Both the position numbers and the translations under genes were made by a program. The notes under the pieces were generated by a model that saw only the letters and a list, made by a program, of their open reading frames with translations, did no database searches and was not told the origin of the DNA. From Symsagittifera roscoffensis (Eukaryota > Xenacoelomorpha > Acoela > Convolutidae): DNA of 64,000 bases. Of this stretch, positions 51,721 through 63,024 are shown one piece after another; position 1 is the stretch's first letter; every line of letters starts with the position of its first letter. The DNA is taken from assembly GCF_963678635.1 (NCBI RefSeq), contig NC_087069.1, forward strand, positions 10,067,206-10,131,205, written 5' to 3'.

Positions 51721-52249
51721 TAAATTCTTACAGGATTCTTGATTCCATTCTCGACTCGTACTATTTCTGAAAACAAGCGAATTTGTTGCTTAGTAAATTA
51801 CGACCACATTGTCTTAGGTTGCTTTGCTTCATTGTTCAATTTTAAGTCATTTAAATTAAGCAGCAAAGTTGAGATCAAACTTTAAATGTGATCTTTGATG
51901 AATATATAGCACATTGACATCAACGTTCGTTCAAGAAAAAACTAAAATGAGTCCTTCACTACTGAAATGAGATCTAACACTATATGTACGCATACAAGTA
52001 CATGGCGTGATTTCCATTTTCAAAAAGTCCCCGACGCGCTTTGTTCCAGCCTATTTTTGTCGGCTTAATGACCTTATTTTGGGGCGTTCCACGGCAAATA
52101 CAAATTGAACATGGAAAATTTTTTCCGAATACGATACAAAAAATTTCAATTTCTATCAAAAACTACAGATTTTCAAAAATGTGCATTTTATTCTGTTCCA
52201 GCCTATTTCTATTCTGTTCCGGCCTATTTTTATCGGGGAGAGGATTTGG
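51721..52249. other. unassigned spacer between copies B and C
   Basis: AT-rich. A short 'ctattctgttccagcctatttttatcgg'-type direct repeat occurs around 52046, 52190 and 52210. No gene supported. Confidence 0.4.
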
Positions 52250-52770
52250 GGACTAAACAATTTCAGGACTGATGAAACGGGTGAAAAAAATTGAACCTCG
52301 CATTTTTAAACACTTAACTACTTTGATTGGAATTACTGACTGTCTTTCAGACCGATTCGCTGCAAAAGAATATAAGAGTAGTTTAGAGACAAAAAATCAT
52401 CTATTAAATCATACGTGTACCCCCAAACAATCTCATAGTGTTTCGTAATTCCTGAAGATTCTCTTAGAAAAAATTTTATTGCAAATGTACAAAAATTAAA
52501 CTTAGTTAAAAATTTTGAAAGCGATGTGAAGTTAGATATTTTAGACATTGACAAAGCTTTTAATCAGAATCACGGTTTTCTTATTTCGGATGGATTGCAT
52601 CCTTCTGATGCAGGTGTTCAGAAATTAGTTCAAAAATTAGAGATTTTTTAAATAATTCTTTAAAAAGACCGAATTCATGTCAAATAACAACCCGACTTAG
52701 AATGAAACAACAACATCAACATCCAATATAGATCGAAAAACCGCAGTTATGCCTCCTTTTCTCTCACAAT
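52250..52770 (+). pseudogene. ORF1 C-terminal part (copy C)
   Basis: Frames across stops give 'RVKKIEPRIF', later 'AFNQNHGFLISDGLHPSDAG' (about 52550-52615, the Asp/His block of SGNH hydrolases) and 'NIDRKTAV'. Same order as copy A. Confidence 0.55.
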
Positions 52771-52812
52771 AGTGCAAGTCTTCTCGGAAAAGTATAATTT
52801 TGTGTTTTTTTA

Positions 52813-53169
52813 TTGGTTTGCACTTTTGTGATTAAATTTAATTTTTTTAAACCAATTTTCATGCATAAAAAAAATTCTGGCTATTTCGTGCGGCGCTTTC
52901 AACCGCGATATCTCAATAGAAAAAATGTTGAAAACGAAAATTTTTCTGGGACAAGTCAGCTCCCGGAAAAAACAATTCACGGTAAAACTGAAAAAGATGA
53001 GCGGAGATCACCCCAACTGACTACTTTTTTCAAAAAGTTTTTGTTACTCACACCAAGTGGGTATGTTGAAACTAATCCAGGTTCATACAAAAAACAAAAG
53101 CAGCTGGCTACAAAATTTGTTCCAAGAAAATCTAAAATTTGTTCGTTTGTGCTTTCAAAGTGTAATTAA
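52813..53169 (+). pseudogene. ORF2 N-terminus with 2A-like motif (copy C)
   Basis: 118 codons, longer at the N-terminus than the other copies. GYVETNPGS is at residues 83-91 (53059-53085), preceded by 'KFLLLTPS'. The core again has Tyr for Asp and Ser for the terminal Pro. Confidence 0.6.
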
Positions 53170-53488
53170 CAAACGCATTCAGTGGGAAATTTTTCTTAGA
53201 TTTTGGGTGAAAAGACGTTTTGGGCAATTTCGGAAACATGGCTTACAAAAAAAAAAGATTTCAACTTATAAAAATCAAAACCGAAACCACAGGTGATGTT
53301 TATATTTGCTAGACAATCTTCAAAAAAACTTGGCTCTAAATTGGCTCTAAAACTAAGAGAAGACTTTAATTTAAGCTATAAACTAAAAAATGAAACGGTA
53401 TGGGTTGAATCCAAAACGAACTTTAAGGTTGCGAGTAAAGATAAAAATGATGAATAATTTGCGTTAGAATCCATACAAGACGATTATC

Positions 53489-53893
53489 ATGATTTTCTTG
53501 GAACAGTTCACACTCACACTTGGAACAGTTCTTGTTTTCTGTTCTAACAAGATAACCTTCATGAGTGATTTTAACATAAACTACTTGAACCAATCAGATA
53601 AAAACAAAATGGAATCTATCATTACTCCTTATGGACTAAAACTTTTCTATCCCAATGATGAGACGCGAGTCAGTCCTTCGGCAAAGACTCAAAATGATTG
53701 CCTCATTAGTGACTATGAAACAAACAAAAAATTTTTTTGCTTCGATGCACTTTATAAAACTGACCATTTTGCTTCACTTGTTGTGAAAAATGTTAAAAGA
53801 GGCAAAATCTTGCCGAAAATTTTTTATACCTTCAATGAAGATAATTGCCCTAATTCAGATTTTTGTAATAAGTTTTCCGCTCTTCTTTGGTAA
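53489..53893 (+). pseudogene. ORF2 endonuclease fragment (copy C)
   Basis: 134 codons with 'FNINYLNQSDKNKMESII', 'DETRVSPSAKTQNDCLISD' (the Ile of the ID motif replaced by Asn) and 'YKTDHFASLV', the SDH-like last endonuclease block (here TDH). It is the most complete of the three copies. Upstream sequence from 53170 encodes more of the domain in broken frames ('VWVESKTNFKVASK'). Confidence 0.6.
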
Positions 53894-55432
53894 CAGATTT
53901 ACCAAAGAAAACGTTTTCAGTAATGATAACTTTAATTTCTACTGCTCCTCAAGAATATGCGCCGATAAAAAAACATTACTCACAGTTTTAGAGCTAAAAA
54001 AGTGCTAAAAACGGAATGGTTGATTCAGAGTGCAAAGAAAAATCGAAAAGTAACTAAAAGAAAAAGAAACTATAAGAGTAAATAATAGTAAGTAATAAGA
54101 AAAAGAGTAGGTGAAAGAAACTATGGTCTTTGCCCTCAACAAATGGCCAGCTTCATCAAAGAGCAACAAGAAAAGCATTCGCTAAGTGTCTAATTACTTC
54201 TGAACCCAATTCAGCAAAAATGGAAATCAGGTTCAAGCAGCATAAAAACTACGGCGATATGTAACTCATTCAATGAAATGATAACTCGGGATAAAAAAAA
54301 CGCAAATCCTTTTAACTATGTTTTTTCAAGTTTAGGCGCAAATTTTGGTTCTGTTAAGTCTTAACCTTATATTCCAGCTAGTTTGAACATCCGCTCTTGC
54401 TTTTTTTTGCACATAAAAGTGAAGCAAAGCTATGTATACTTCGAGAGTTATTTGTCAAAAAACCTATGGGACCTTCTATCGCACCTGCTTGGGCAATAAT
54501 TGACGACCAATCAATAATTAGGAATCACCTTACTTTTGTTACTAATGCCTGACAGATGACAAAATTTCCCATTTGAACTGAAGAAAACAAATTGCGCAAC
54601 CTACTTTTCCCTTGTTACAATTTTTACTGGTGTACGCAGTTGAGATCAAATATGACCCGTCAGATCTTAATAATTTTTGCCCTATTTCAATAACATGTGC
54701 ATTTTCAAAATCTTTGAAAAAGTTCTTCGTGCTCAAATTACAAAATATTTGAACAAATACCAGATAATGACTTAATTTAAGTTTGGATTCCGCAAAAAAC
54801 TGTCAACACAAAAAGCATTGATTTACATAACAGAAAGTGTCCGTATGAAATTGATTCTAAAAAAATTTGTTCGTGCAGCTTTATTGGATTTTTCAATGGC
54901 TTTTGACTCTATTTCACAATATATTTTACAAAAAAAAGTTAAACTGTCTGGGATTTGCAATTGAAGCAAATGCATTAATTAATGTCACAAAAACGTCTGA
55001 AGAAGTGTGAATCAGATTACTGGTTTCGAGCTTGCCGTCTGGCTAACCTTTTTAACGATTACTTCAAATTTGACATAATCTTTGATCCAGGATGCAAAAT
55101 TAAACTGCTGGAAGTTTATACGATGTTCTTCAAAACCCGCTACAACGAATCAGATTCATGCACTTGGCGGATATTATGTGGCTGCAACAACTGTAGAGAT
55201 TTAAAGAAACTTAACTTTTACAACTGAAACACGAACGTTGAACCTCCCAATCACTGGGTTTTATGCGAACACTTGGATTAGTCCTAAATCCTTTGTTATT
55301 ATATTATTATTAATGATTTCCTCAATGAACACCTTCAAAGGGCAAATCGGTTAATTTTTTCTGCTAAACAGAATGTCGAAACTGATCGACTTACATTAAA
55401 TGACCAATACGAAGCGTAAAAAAAAACAGAAT
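53894..55432 (+). pseudogene. decayed reverse transcriptase (copy C)
   Basis: Parallels copy B: 'FGFRKKLSTQKALIYITESV' (about 54783), a 'DFSMAFDSIS' block (about 54888, RT motif with the first catalytic Asp), 'NDFLNEHLQ' and 'NVETDRLTLNDQYEA' (to about 55417). It is interrupted by stops and by the 54982-55310 insertion. Confidence 0.55.
54982..55310 (+). other. insertion in copy C with an 81-codon ORF
   Basis: Copy B reads continuously from 'gcattaattaatga' to 'tttcctcaatgaac'; copy C has about 330 extra bases here, flanked by 'attaat' words. The insert opens with an 81-codon ATG frame (54982-55227) containing 'LFNDYFKFDIIFDPGCKIKL', 'FFKTRYNES' and a Cys-rich 'CTWRILCGCNNCRDLKKL'. I do not recognise it. 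It reads like real protein, possibly an exon or retrocopy fragment. Confidence 0.4.
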
Positions 55433-56356
55433 TGTGACATTCGACCAGAATGGAAAAAATGCAATCTCTGCAGTTTAGTGATTTTAGCAGCGAGCCTTCC
55501 GAGTTAGTGATTTTGAAGGATTAAGGACGTTATTCGAACGATTGAACAAAACGTGAAGGTTGAAGGATTCGGAAATTGCTAAGTTTTAAATTTTCCAAGT
55601 GATTACGTAACATTTCTGAGAAACGTCAGAAACGGCCATTTTGGCAGAAAAGTTGAAGAAAAACAGAACAACATTAGTTGCGATTGCGAGAAGAAAGGAA
55701 ATTGTGGTTAAGAAACGACAACAAATCACGGAGCTGACAGAGAACGTTCCGAGTTGCAACTATGATGTCGCTACAATAGTTGCAAGGCCGTTGCGAACAA
55801 CGGTGAAGGGTGGAAGACAGCCTTCCGGATTACGGAGAAATCAAGATTATTGTGCTTGATTCAGTGGATTCAAGAATCCGGATGGGTTTCGGGACTGAAA
55901 CTTTTATCCTTTTATATAAACTTTTAGCTTCTTGTCATGTCCTGAATTGAATTTAATTAACAACTGGATTCATTTTGATAAGGATGAGAAGCTAGGAGTT
56001 GGGGGAAAGGGTTGATCCATCTTCGATGGAGATGATGATTTTTATCTACTGAACAAAAACAATAGTAATATAATAAAAAGTAGTAGCCCTGTTTTTAGGA
56101 GTGACCTCGTGGTCTGGGGATACTGAGACCCAGCCATGAGCTGACTATTTTTGCATGTAATTAAGTTAATTTGAGTGTTTTGACCGAAGCCGAAAGCAGT
56201 AACGTTTTTGTCGACCCGATGTTAGAAAAGACCACCGAAAGCACTGGCTTGGTAGAGACGGTGAAAAGCATATAAAGCTCTGTTTAGACGTTAGCCAGTC
56301 GTCTTAGGACTTAGTTTTATTTTCCGTCGATATGTATCTTCCGGGCGAATGTTACA
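55433..56356 (+). repeat. 5' LTR of right Gypsy element
   Basis: 924 bp, starting TGTGACATTCG and ending CGAATGTTACA (near-perfect short inverted ends). It shares landmark blocks with 2036-3071 and the LTR-like repeats. It contains a ~67-bp module (55820-55886) repeated in the leader. Confidence 0.75.
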
Positions 56357-56368
56357 TACATGTTTTTA

Positions 56369-56386
56369 TGGCGCTCCTGGGTGATA
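56369..56386 (+). other. candidate primer-binding site
   Basis: TGGCGCTCCTGGGTGATA, 12 nt after the LTR end, begins with TGG as expected for a tRNA CCA end. The gap is longer than usual and the tRNA is unidentified. Confidence 0.3.
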
Positions 56387-59058
56387 TTCTTTTTTAACAT
56401 CATGACCGGCAGAACCGTTAACGAGCACTCCGCGCCGAGCTGATGCTAACATTAACGCCCTTAAAAGGCCTAAACCGCTGGGGTGGAAGGGTAGTTCGGA
56501 ACGCGGAAGCCTTCCGGATTACCGTGAATAGCTTTTTAACTTAGTTAAGACCGAAAATTCACGAATCAGGAAGTGTGGGGGGATCGGCCATTCCCTCGTT
56601 CCCTGAGAGGTTTGTGACAAAAACACTTAAAGATATAAGTAAAACCAAACAAAAAGTAGTATAGTACCCAAGAAAAACAAAACAAACATAAAAAGTATCC
56701 GAAAAAACCAAGAACAGTAAAAAAAGTAAAAAATCAGTAGAAAGCATCCCCCCAGACAAGATGTGATTCAACCCCCCCGTTTGTTGTTGATAGATATATT
56801 GTTGTTACAGGCATTTATATCAGTCAGAATTGTTATGATCATTTTTGTAGCCGTTTGTAAGGCTTGTACTGTAGGGTTACTTGATCATTTAAGCACCTTA
56901 ATTCGGATATTAAACAAACCCGGAGGGGTATAGTATTACTAATATTATTACCAATACAGCCTATATTAATAGTCTTATATCGTTTTTCAGTCAAAAACAA
57001 CGAAAACAGACCGGTTTTTAGGGTCAAAATAGCGATACTTTGATTCCCCCACAAGTCGCGATTTTTGACATATCGATATTTTTTGAAACGGAAAAAAGCG
57101 CTAAGTTAGTGTGTTACATTGTAACTGCACTACCATAATAGATAGAACCGGTTAAGTAAGTTTACTCCAGAAGTGGTTGGAACTATTTTGGTACCGAAAA
57201 CCGAAATTTTGTGATTTTTGAGAAAACGAAACACTATAAATTCAGAAAATTTTTTGAAATTTTTGAGTTAGAACAGTGAAAACAGTTGTTCGGACAACGT
57301 CCACTAGTGAATCTACAGGTTTTAAAACCCGCTACCCGAAAGCCTTCCGGGTTGCAGAGAAATCGAATTTAACGTGTTTGATTTGGTGGATTCATCAATC
57401 CGGAGGGGTACAGGTAGCATAGTTTTTCGCAAATTTTATCAACTAAAGCGTTTTAGATCGGGTCCTTTGCATTGAACTAGAAGAGTGTAGGCCTTCTGAG
57501 CTCGGATCAATAATTTTTAGGTCGAAAAGACCAGATTTGCAGAAAAAGTTAGGCGGAACCTATAAGAGATAAATTTTTTGAGTTTAGAAAAAAGACTATT
57601 TGGTTAATAACTTTGGAACTACTGGGCATATCGAGTTGATCTTGGTACCAATAGATCAGAAATTAGCTGAGCTTAATGATAGGGATAAAAGTTTTTCGGA
57701 AAATAAAGCGCGAAAATTTTTTGAGATTGTTTTTAGCAAATTCACCTTCACGTTTTATAAATTTCTTTTAGAAAAGCCCTTATACCCCTACCAAAAGGTA
57801 ATAGCGGTTGACCAAAATAACTTTAGGCTGTCCTAGACCAAAAGTGAAGGCTAAAGGCACAGCAAAACCTTAATCGAGCCGAAGTTAGGCAAGCGACAAG
57901 ACCCTTCACCGTTAGTGTGAACTGTAAAATATGAGGCTTAACTTCAATCCGGAAGGGTCTAGGAAAGTAATACATACCCTTCCTAGTTAATTGAAAAAGC
58001 AAAATTGCATCGGAGAAGGTATCCGGAGGGGTATAGGTTGAAAGAAGGAAATCTCCGACAAGCTACTTTTACAAAACCGGAGGGCTCCCAATCCGGGGGG
58101 GTCAAAATTTTTTCAAGTTAGGAGGGGTCCGAATCCGGAGAGGTCTTATAGTTGCTAATTCGGAGGGGTCCAAATCCGGAGGGGTCTAGTATTGACTAAC
58201 TCAGAGGGGTCCCAATCCGGAGGGGTCTAGATTTTGTTAGTCCGGAAGGGTCCTATTTGTGCCAAACCGGAGGGTATTATTTTATTAAAGGACTTAGGTA
58301 GACGGAAGAAAGACTAAAGTGAGAGGTATTAGGTTATTAGCACACAGGCTAGGTATCAGTGACTGCACTGGTAACTTGCCTTTCAATAAGAACCAGACCA
58401 AAACAAAACAGGTCCGAACTCGGATATTCGCGACACTAAGTCTATATTAAAAAGAGCAAGACTCATTGGTGTGGATTGTAACATAATACGTTTTTGTGAA
58501 AAGTGACTGCCCTGAGGATTTTAGTAAGTCTAGCTCGGGCAGTCCGAAGGCAGATAGGTAACACAGTACTCGGTGGGTGCAATAGACGCCCACTTGAGAA
58601 AATTACTGCCTTCAAAGTTTTGTCTGTTTGGTGCAGTACCGAGCAGGGAAAGCTTTTTCTTTAAAAGACAAGTTCGACTATTGTACTGCGACCGACTAAG
58701 AGTACATTACACATACGTTTTTTAATAGAGGTATTCATATTCTGTCATTATATATATATTTTTTTGTTTTTGATTTTAAATCTACATAAACTGTGCTTGA
58801 TTGGGTAGTGAGTACACTATCTTTTAAATCGACTGATAACATCATATTGTGCTAGTACTCAAATCTTACGACCGATAATCGGTTAGTGTGAATAAATTAT
58901 ATACAAACTGTACTCTGACAACAAACAGGGATTCGTGGTCACTATTTTATAGAATCTTGTGAAGTTTTTTGTGTTGTGTCATTATTATTGGCTCTCAAAC
59001 TATAAGGTCACTAGCAATCGAATTGAGTGTATAGGTATTAGGAAGTGACAAATTGAGA
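56387..59058 (+). other. long Gypsy leader with repeated CCGGAGGGGTC motif
   Basis: No convincing coding over about 2.7 kb. Variants of 'CCGGAGGGGTC/TA' occur at about 56922, 57402, 57949, 58022 and then densely from 58060 to 58280 (at least ten more). A module 'gccttccgg...' at 57342-57411 repeats the LTR module at 55820-55886. The cluster resembles in layout, though not sequence, the leader binding-site arrays of some Gypsy elements. A 78-codon frame at 57600-57836 has no recognisable features. Confidence 0.65.
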
Positions 59059-60293
59059 ATGAGTCTAGACAAGTCAAGGATACCTAAACGGGGTAACAGC
59101 TCTAGGAGATTCATACCTAAAAAGCAAAGAAGAACAATGACCGATCCTTTTGTGGATTGGATCAAACGAGCCCGGACCAACAAAGGGGAGACGGTTTCAG
59201 GCAGAATGGTTAAAACGAGAAGTCAGAAGACCTCAGAAGAGCGAAAAGAACTGTTAGAAGTGGAGGTCAATACGGACCATGCCATGGACGACAACCAGGA
59301 AGTACATGGACTGGAAGGGAGAGGCAGAAGGCGAGTGAATCTACTCCGGTAAAACAAGGCCATGATTTTGCCACTTCCACTGGGACATTGGATCGAGAGG
59401 AGATGTCGGAACTGTCCGACATCTCGACTGAAATAGCGGCAACTAGAAGATCTCCGACAGACAACACTATGATGGCAGGCGGAACTGAGAAACAAACAAC
59501 GTCATCATCGTTCTCAGAAAGAATGAAGAACACCTTCGGAAACATCTTTCCATTCACCATGGGAGGAGGCGCAGGAAACGAAGGTGAATCCCAGGAGGAA
59601 GAGGACGAAGAAGAGCCAGTGGACTTTGGGTCTCAATTCGGCCTCAATAGTTCGACCCAGGAGAATGAGGCATACGTTGGAAGAGAGACTGGAACCATGG
59701 ACGAATTTGGTGTGGTGAGAACGATAAGCAAAGAGGCGAACACACCGGGCCAGTCAAGAGACTTCGCGATTATGACAAATTCAGAGCTGCAAGCTGGGGA
59801 GAGTAGAAATAGAGAGCTAGGCAACGCATTGGCGGATAATGAGGTAGATGATGAAAAGACGTCGAGGCAGAGAGTCAAGGCCCGGATCTCGACCAGCACG
59901 AACCTACCTGGGACCGACAGGGCTACACCACCACTAGTGACGCCACTCGTGGACAACGGGACAGCACTAGAGGAAGCCTTAAACAACATAGTGGACAGTT
60001 TAGGAGAACAAAATGAACAGATGTCCATAAGAATGAGTGAACTAGAAAGAGCAGTTCACATTGAAAGAGAAAGTCTGCGGGAAGAAATTAACCGCAATAG
60101 ACAAGAAGTTGGCAGGAGCGAAAAACGCTTGAAAGAAAGAACGGACGAGCATATGGCGAAGAACTTGTCGCGAACGACAAGAGAGGGGGAACAGCGAGAG
60201 TTACGCTTAATAGACGACATGGAGAAGTTAAGAATTCAGCAAGAGCAGTCTTTTGGGACTCTTGACACAAAGATAGGTTGGACGGGCTACTAA
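59059..60293 (+). pseudogene. Gypsy gag, N-terminal region
   Basis: The first ATG is at 59059 ('MSLDKSRIPKRGN'), a Lys/Arg-rich start. The frame ends at 59352, but coding continues in the next frame from about 59310 (frameshift) as a 301-codon stretch to 60293 (ATG 59388 is internal). It is acidic and Ser/Thr-rich (59560-59640), then has a coiled coil at about 60000-60270 ('MSIRMSELERAVHIERESL' and following). This is the disordered/coiled-coil part preceding a Gypsy capsid. No matrix-like domain recognised. Confidence 0.7.
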
Positions 60294-61477
60294 GCAGCAA
60301 GAGTGGACCAAAAGAAGGAGAACTGAACTCGGGAGGTCCCAGCAGGGAGCCGAAGGTGAACTTCAATGAACATCAAAAGAGGAAGACGTATGGATCCACT
60401 AGAGGCAGGGGCAGTTCATCAGGCTATGCCACAAGGGGTAATGGAACATGGGACCCGAACAGTAGAACAAGTTCAACGGGGAACAGACAGACCTCTAACG
60501 AACGACCAACGCAAGGCACACATGCGACTGGGAGAAATGATTCCGGCAACAGGGGGCATGCAAGCCCGAGGAGGAGTCATGTGGGCCAAGAGGGAAACAC
60601 TCACGGCGATTCGGATTGCAGGGATGCACCGTATACAGAGCCTTTGACGAGGTGTGAGGAAACTCAGGCGGGACACTCAAGGGATGCTACGGCAATGGCC
60701 ACAACATTTGAACCCCTAAACAGGTCTTTGGAGACATTCCTTACAAGGTTATCCAGAACCAATGAACGCAGTGAGAAGTCCAGAAGAGTCTTTAAGAAAC
60801 CAAGATGCTATAAAGATGAATTTGATGGCTGTATTGATACCTGGATAGAGGTAATGAAGCTGCATTTCGAGGAAGAGGACTTGTCGGAGAGACAGGAATG
60901 CAGTGCGCTCACCAGCAACTTGGAAGGTACAGTTCTGAACTGTGTCCTGGCCAAGAAGCAATATCAACGTGATACTGCTGAGAAAATCTTCGAAATCTTA
61001 TTAAATCGTTTCGGATCAGGGGTGCAGCGGCACCAGGCAATGATGCGCTTGGAGAAACGGAGGCAACGAAAAGATGAAACGATAGACAAGTTTCTCGATG
61101 ATTTGGAAATGCTGAGAAGACGCAGCCAACCGGATGAGTCAAACCGAAGGATGAACCTTGCCGTAGCCTCAAAATTCATCGATGGTTTGAAGAATGATGA
61201 ACTGCGTACGATGCTAGCAACGCATTACACACCACTATCAACCAATGCCCCAACACCGGAGGAGTTGAGGCTCAAGTCAAAAGAGTATCTTTTGTTGAAA
61301 CCTCCTTCGAGATCTGGATACTACAACAACAATTATGGCAATTTTAACAACGGACCAGCAAACCAAGGGAACAATTGGTACAAACCGAGGGATGATATGG
61401 ACAAGAGACGCTCTTTTGCCAATTGCAGTTCAACGGACATCATGTGTCAGCATGCCCAGCTTACAAACAAGGCATGA
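60278..61477 (+). pseudogene. Gypsy gag, capsid and start of nucleocapsid
   Basis: A 399-codon frame, shifted relative to the preceding stretch. Residues about 165-330 are a retrotransposon capsid (Retrotrans_gag-like) domain: 'FDGCIDTWIEVMKLHFEEE', 'LTSNLEGTVLNCVL', 'IFEILLNRFGSG' and 'ETIDKFLDDLEMLRRRS'. An Asn/Gly/Tyr-rich linker follows, and the first zinc knuckle is broken by a frameshift at about 61440 and by Ser in place of its first Cys ('SFANC'). The product would assemble the particle around element RNA. Confidence 0.85.
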
Positions 61478-63024
61478 AAGCTATAGGCTTCAGCCTCGAG
61501 GACGAAGATGCGTCAGAATTGGACCCTGAGGATTTCATGAGAGGAGTAATTGCAAAATTTGGCCCGAGGTGTTTCTTTTGCAACTTGGAAGGTTATTTTA
61601 AATCAGATTGTCCGCAATTTTGGGATGCAGTGGCAGACATCAAGCATCCAAGATACGAGGAAGCTTTGTCAGGAGTGAAAGCCAGCAAGGCTCGACTTTT
61701 GAGTGAAGCGGAGGCACGCAGAAAGGATAAACCTCAAGAGCTGGCGGCAAAGAAAATGCAAGCGGTAACAGAGGAGACACGTGAACCGGAACCAGCAACT
61801 GCGGCTGATGACTTCAAGATCGATTATAGGGCAGCCGCGAGGGATGCTCTAAATAGAGTGCAGCAGGAACTGGTGACGAAAGAGATCGAGCAAAAAGTGA
61901 AACTTGAACTGGAAAATGAAAAGCTTACGGAGCAACTGAATACCTTCGAAGCAACGGAGTTCGAGGAGACGAAAACACCAAGCAGTTTAGATATGAAACT
62001 TAATGTGATCTCCGGTAAGAGGTTCGGCATGGCGCCGCAAGGAAACAAGATACAGTCGATAATCTCAGTGGCTGGACACCAGGTAATAAGAAATCTGAGT
62101 GAACCGTCAGAGTTCACTTTAATGCATTTGGACACATATGCAGATTATCTGAGGCAGGTGGAGCCACGCACTGAGTCGAGAGCTGTGCGAGCACTACTAA
62201 CGACGGGTGGCCCTCGCATGAAGAAACTTCATGGACGCTACTTGGAGGTCTATGGGTCGTATCAAATAATGCTGAACGTGGATGGAATCAGTATCTACAC
62301 CAGGACTTACATAACAACAGATGATGACCAAATGGGGCAGATCTATTTGGGTGAAGAGGAACTCAAAGTCCGCAGGATAGTCCATGACGCCATGATGGAA
62401 CAAGATGCTGTACACATTGGGTATGAAGCAGATGTGATCGCACATCTGCTCGACACCAACGGAACGAAAATCGGAGTCACAGGGCTTCTGGACACAGGAG
62501 CGGTAGTGAGTGTGATGCCGATAAAAAATTGGGAAAGAATGGGCTTCACGCGGGAAGATCTGATTCCTACGAATCTCCGACTGGCCGCCGCAAATCGAGG
62601 AGCTATCTACGTAGCCGGAAAAACACCAATAACGGTCCTTCACATGGGAGGACGAGATCTTTGGATGAGCTTCCTGGTGGTAGAGAATCTGGACGACGCC
62701 GACGAATTCATCTTGGGCAGAGATTTTGTCAGGAATTTTGACGTGATGATTGACTTGAACAACGGTCTAATACGGATTAGAAGCCCGGACCGAAAGTATG
62801 TTAAGAGACCAATTAATAGGATAATAACAAACGAAAATAAGGTACCAGTTTTTTTGAATAGAAAAGTAAAATTACAACCAGGACAAGCTGTGGTAGCAAT
62901 TTTTAGAATGAGAAATTTAAATTCGTTAAGTGATAGTAAACAGGTTTGCTTAGTACCGAATCCAAATAGTCAGAGTTCGGTGATTTTAGGCCGGAGCTTC
63001 TCGGTAACGCGAAACGGACTGTGA
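61423..63024 (+). pseudogene. Gypsy nucleocapsid and protease
   Basis: A 533-codon frame. It starts with the tail of the first knuckle ('NGHHVSAC'), then a second knuckle 'CFFCNLEGYFKSDC' in which the zinc-binding His is Tyr. A coiled coil follows (61840-61960). The retropepsin active site is DTG at 62491-62499 in 'GLLDTGAVVSVMP', with the later 'FILGRDF' motif. Coding ends at TGA 63022-63024, an in-frame stop after which the same frame continues to the RT. Tyr for His should weaken zinc binding. Confidence 0.85.

Larger units (their letters stand above)
52250..55432 (+). mobile_element. CR1/L2-like non-LTR retrotransposon, copy C
   Basis: The longest copy in this half: ORF1 3' part with the SGNH-type tail (to about 52760), 2A-like ORF2 start (52813-53169), endonuclease (53489-53893), decayed RT (about 54560-55425) with a 0.33-kb insertion, then the 5' LTR of the right Gypsy at 55433. 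Confidence 0.65.

Noticed and set aside
56559-56771. Hydrophobic 70-codon minus-strand ORF in the Gypsy leader
   Set aside because: Arises from A-rich leader sequence; no support for an expressed membrane protein.
57600-57836. 78-codon ORF in the Gypsy leader as a gene
   Set aside because: No conserved motif, and it lies among leader repeats.
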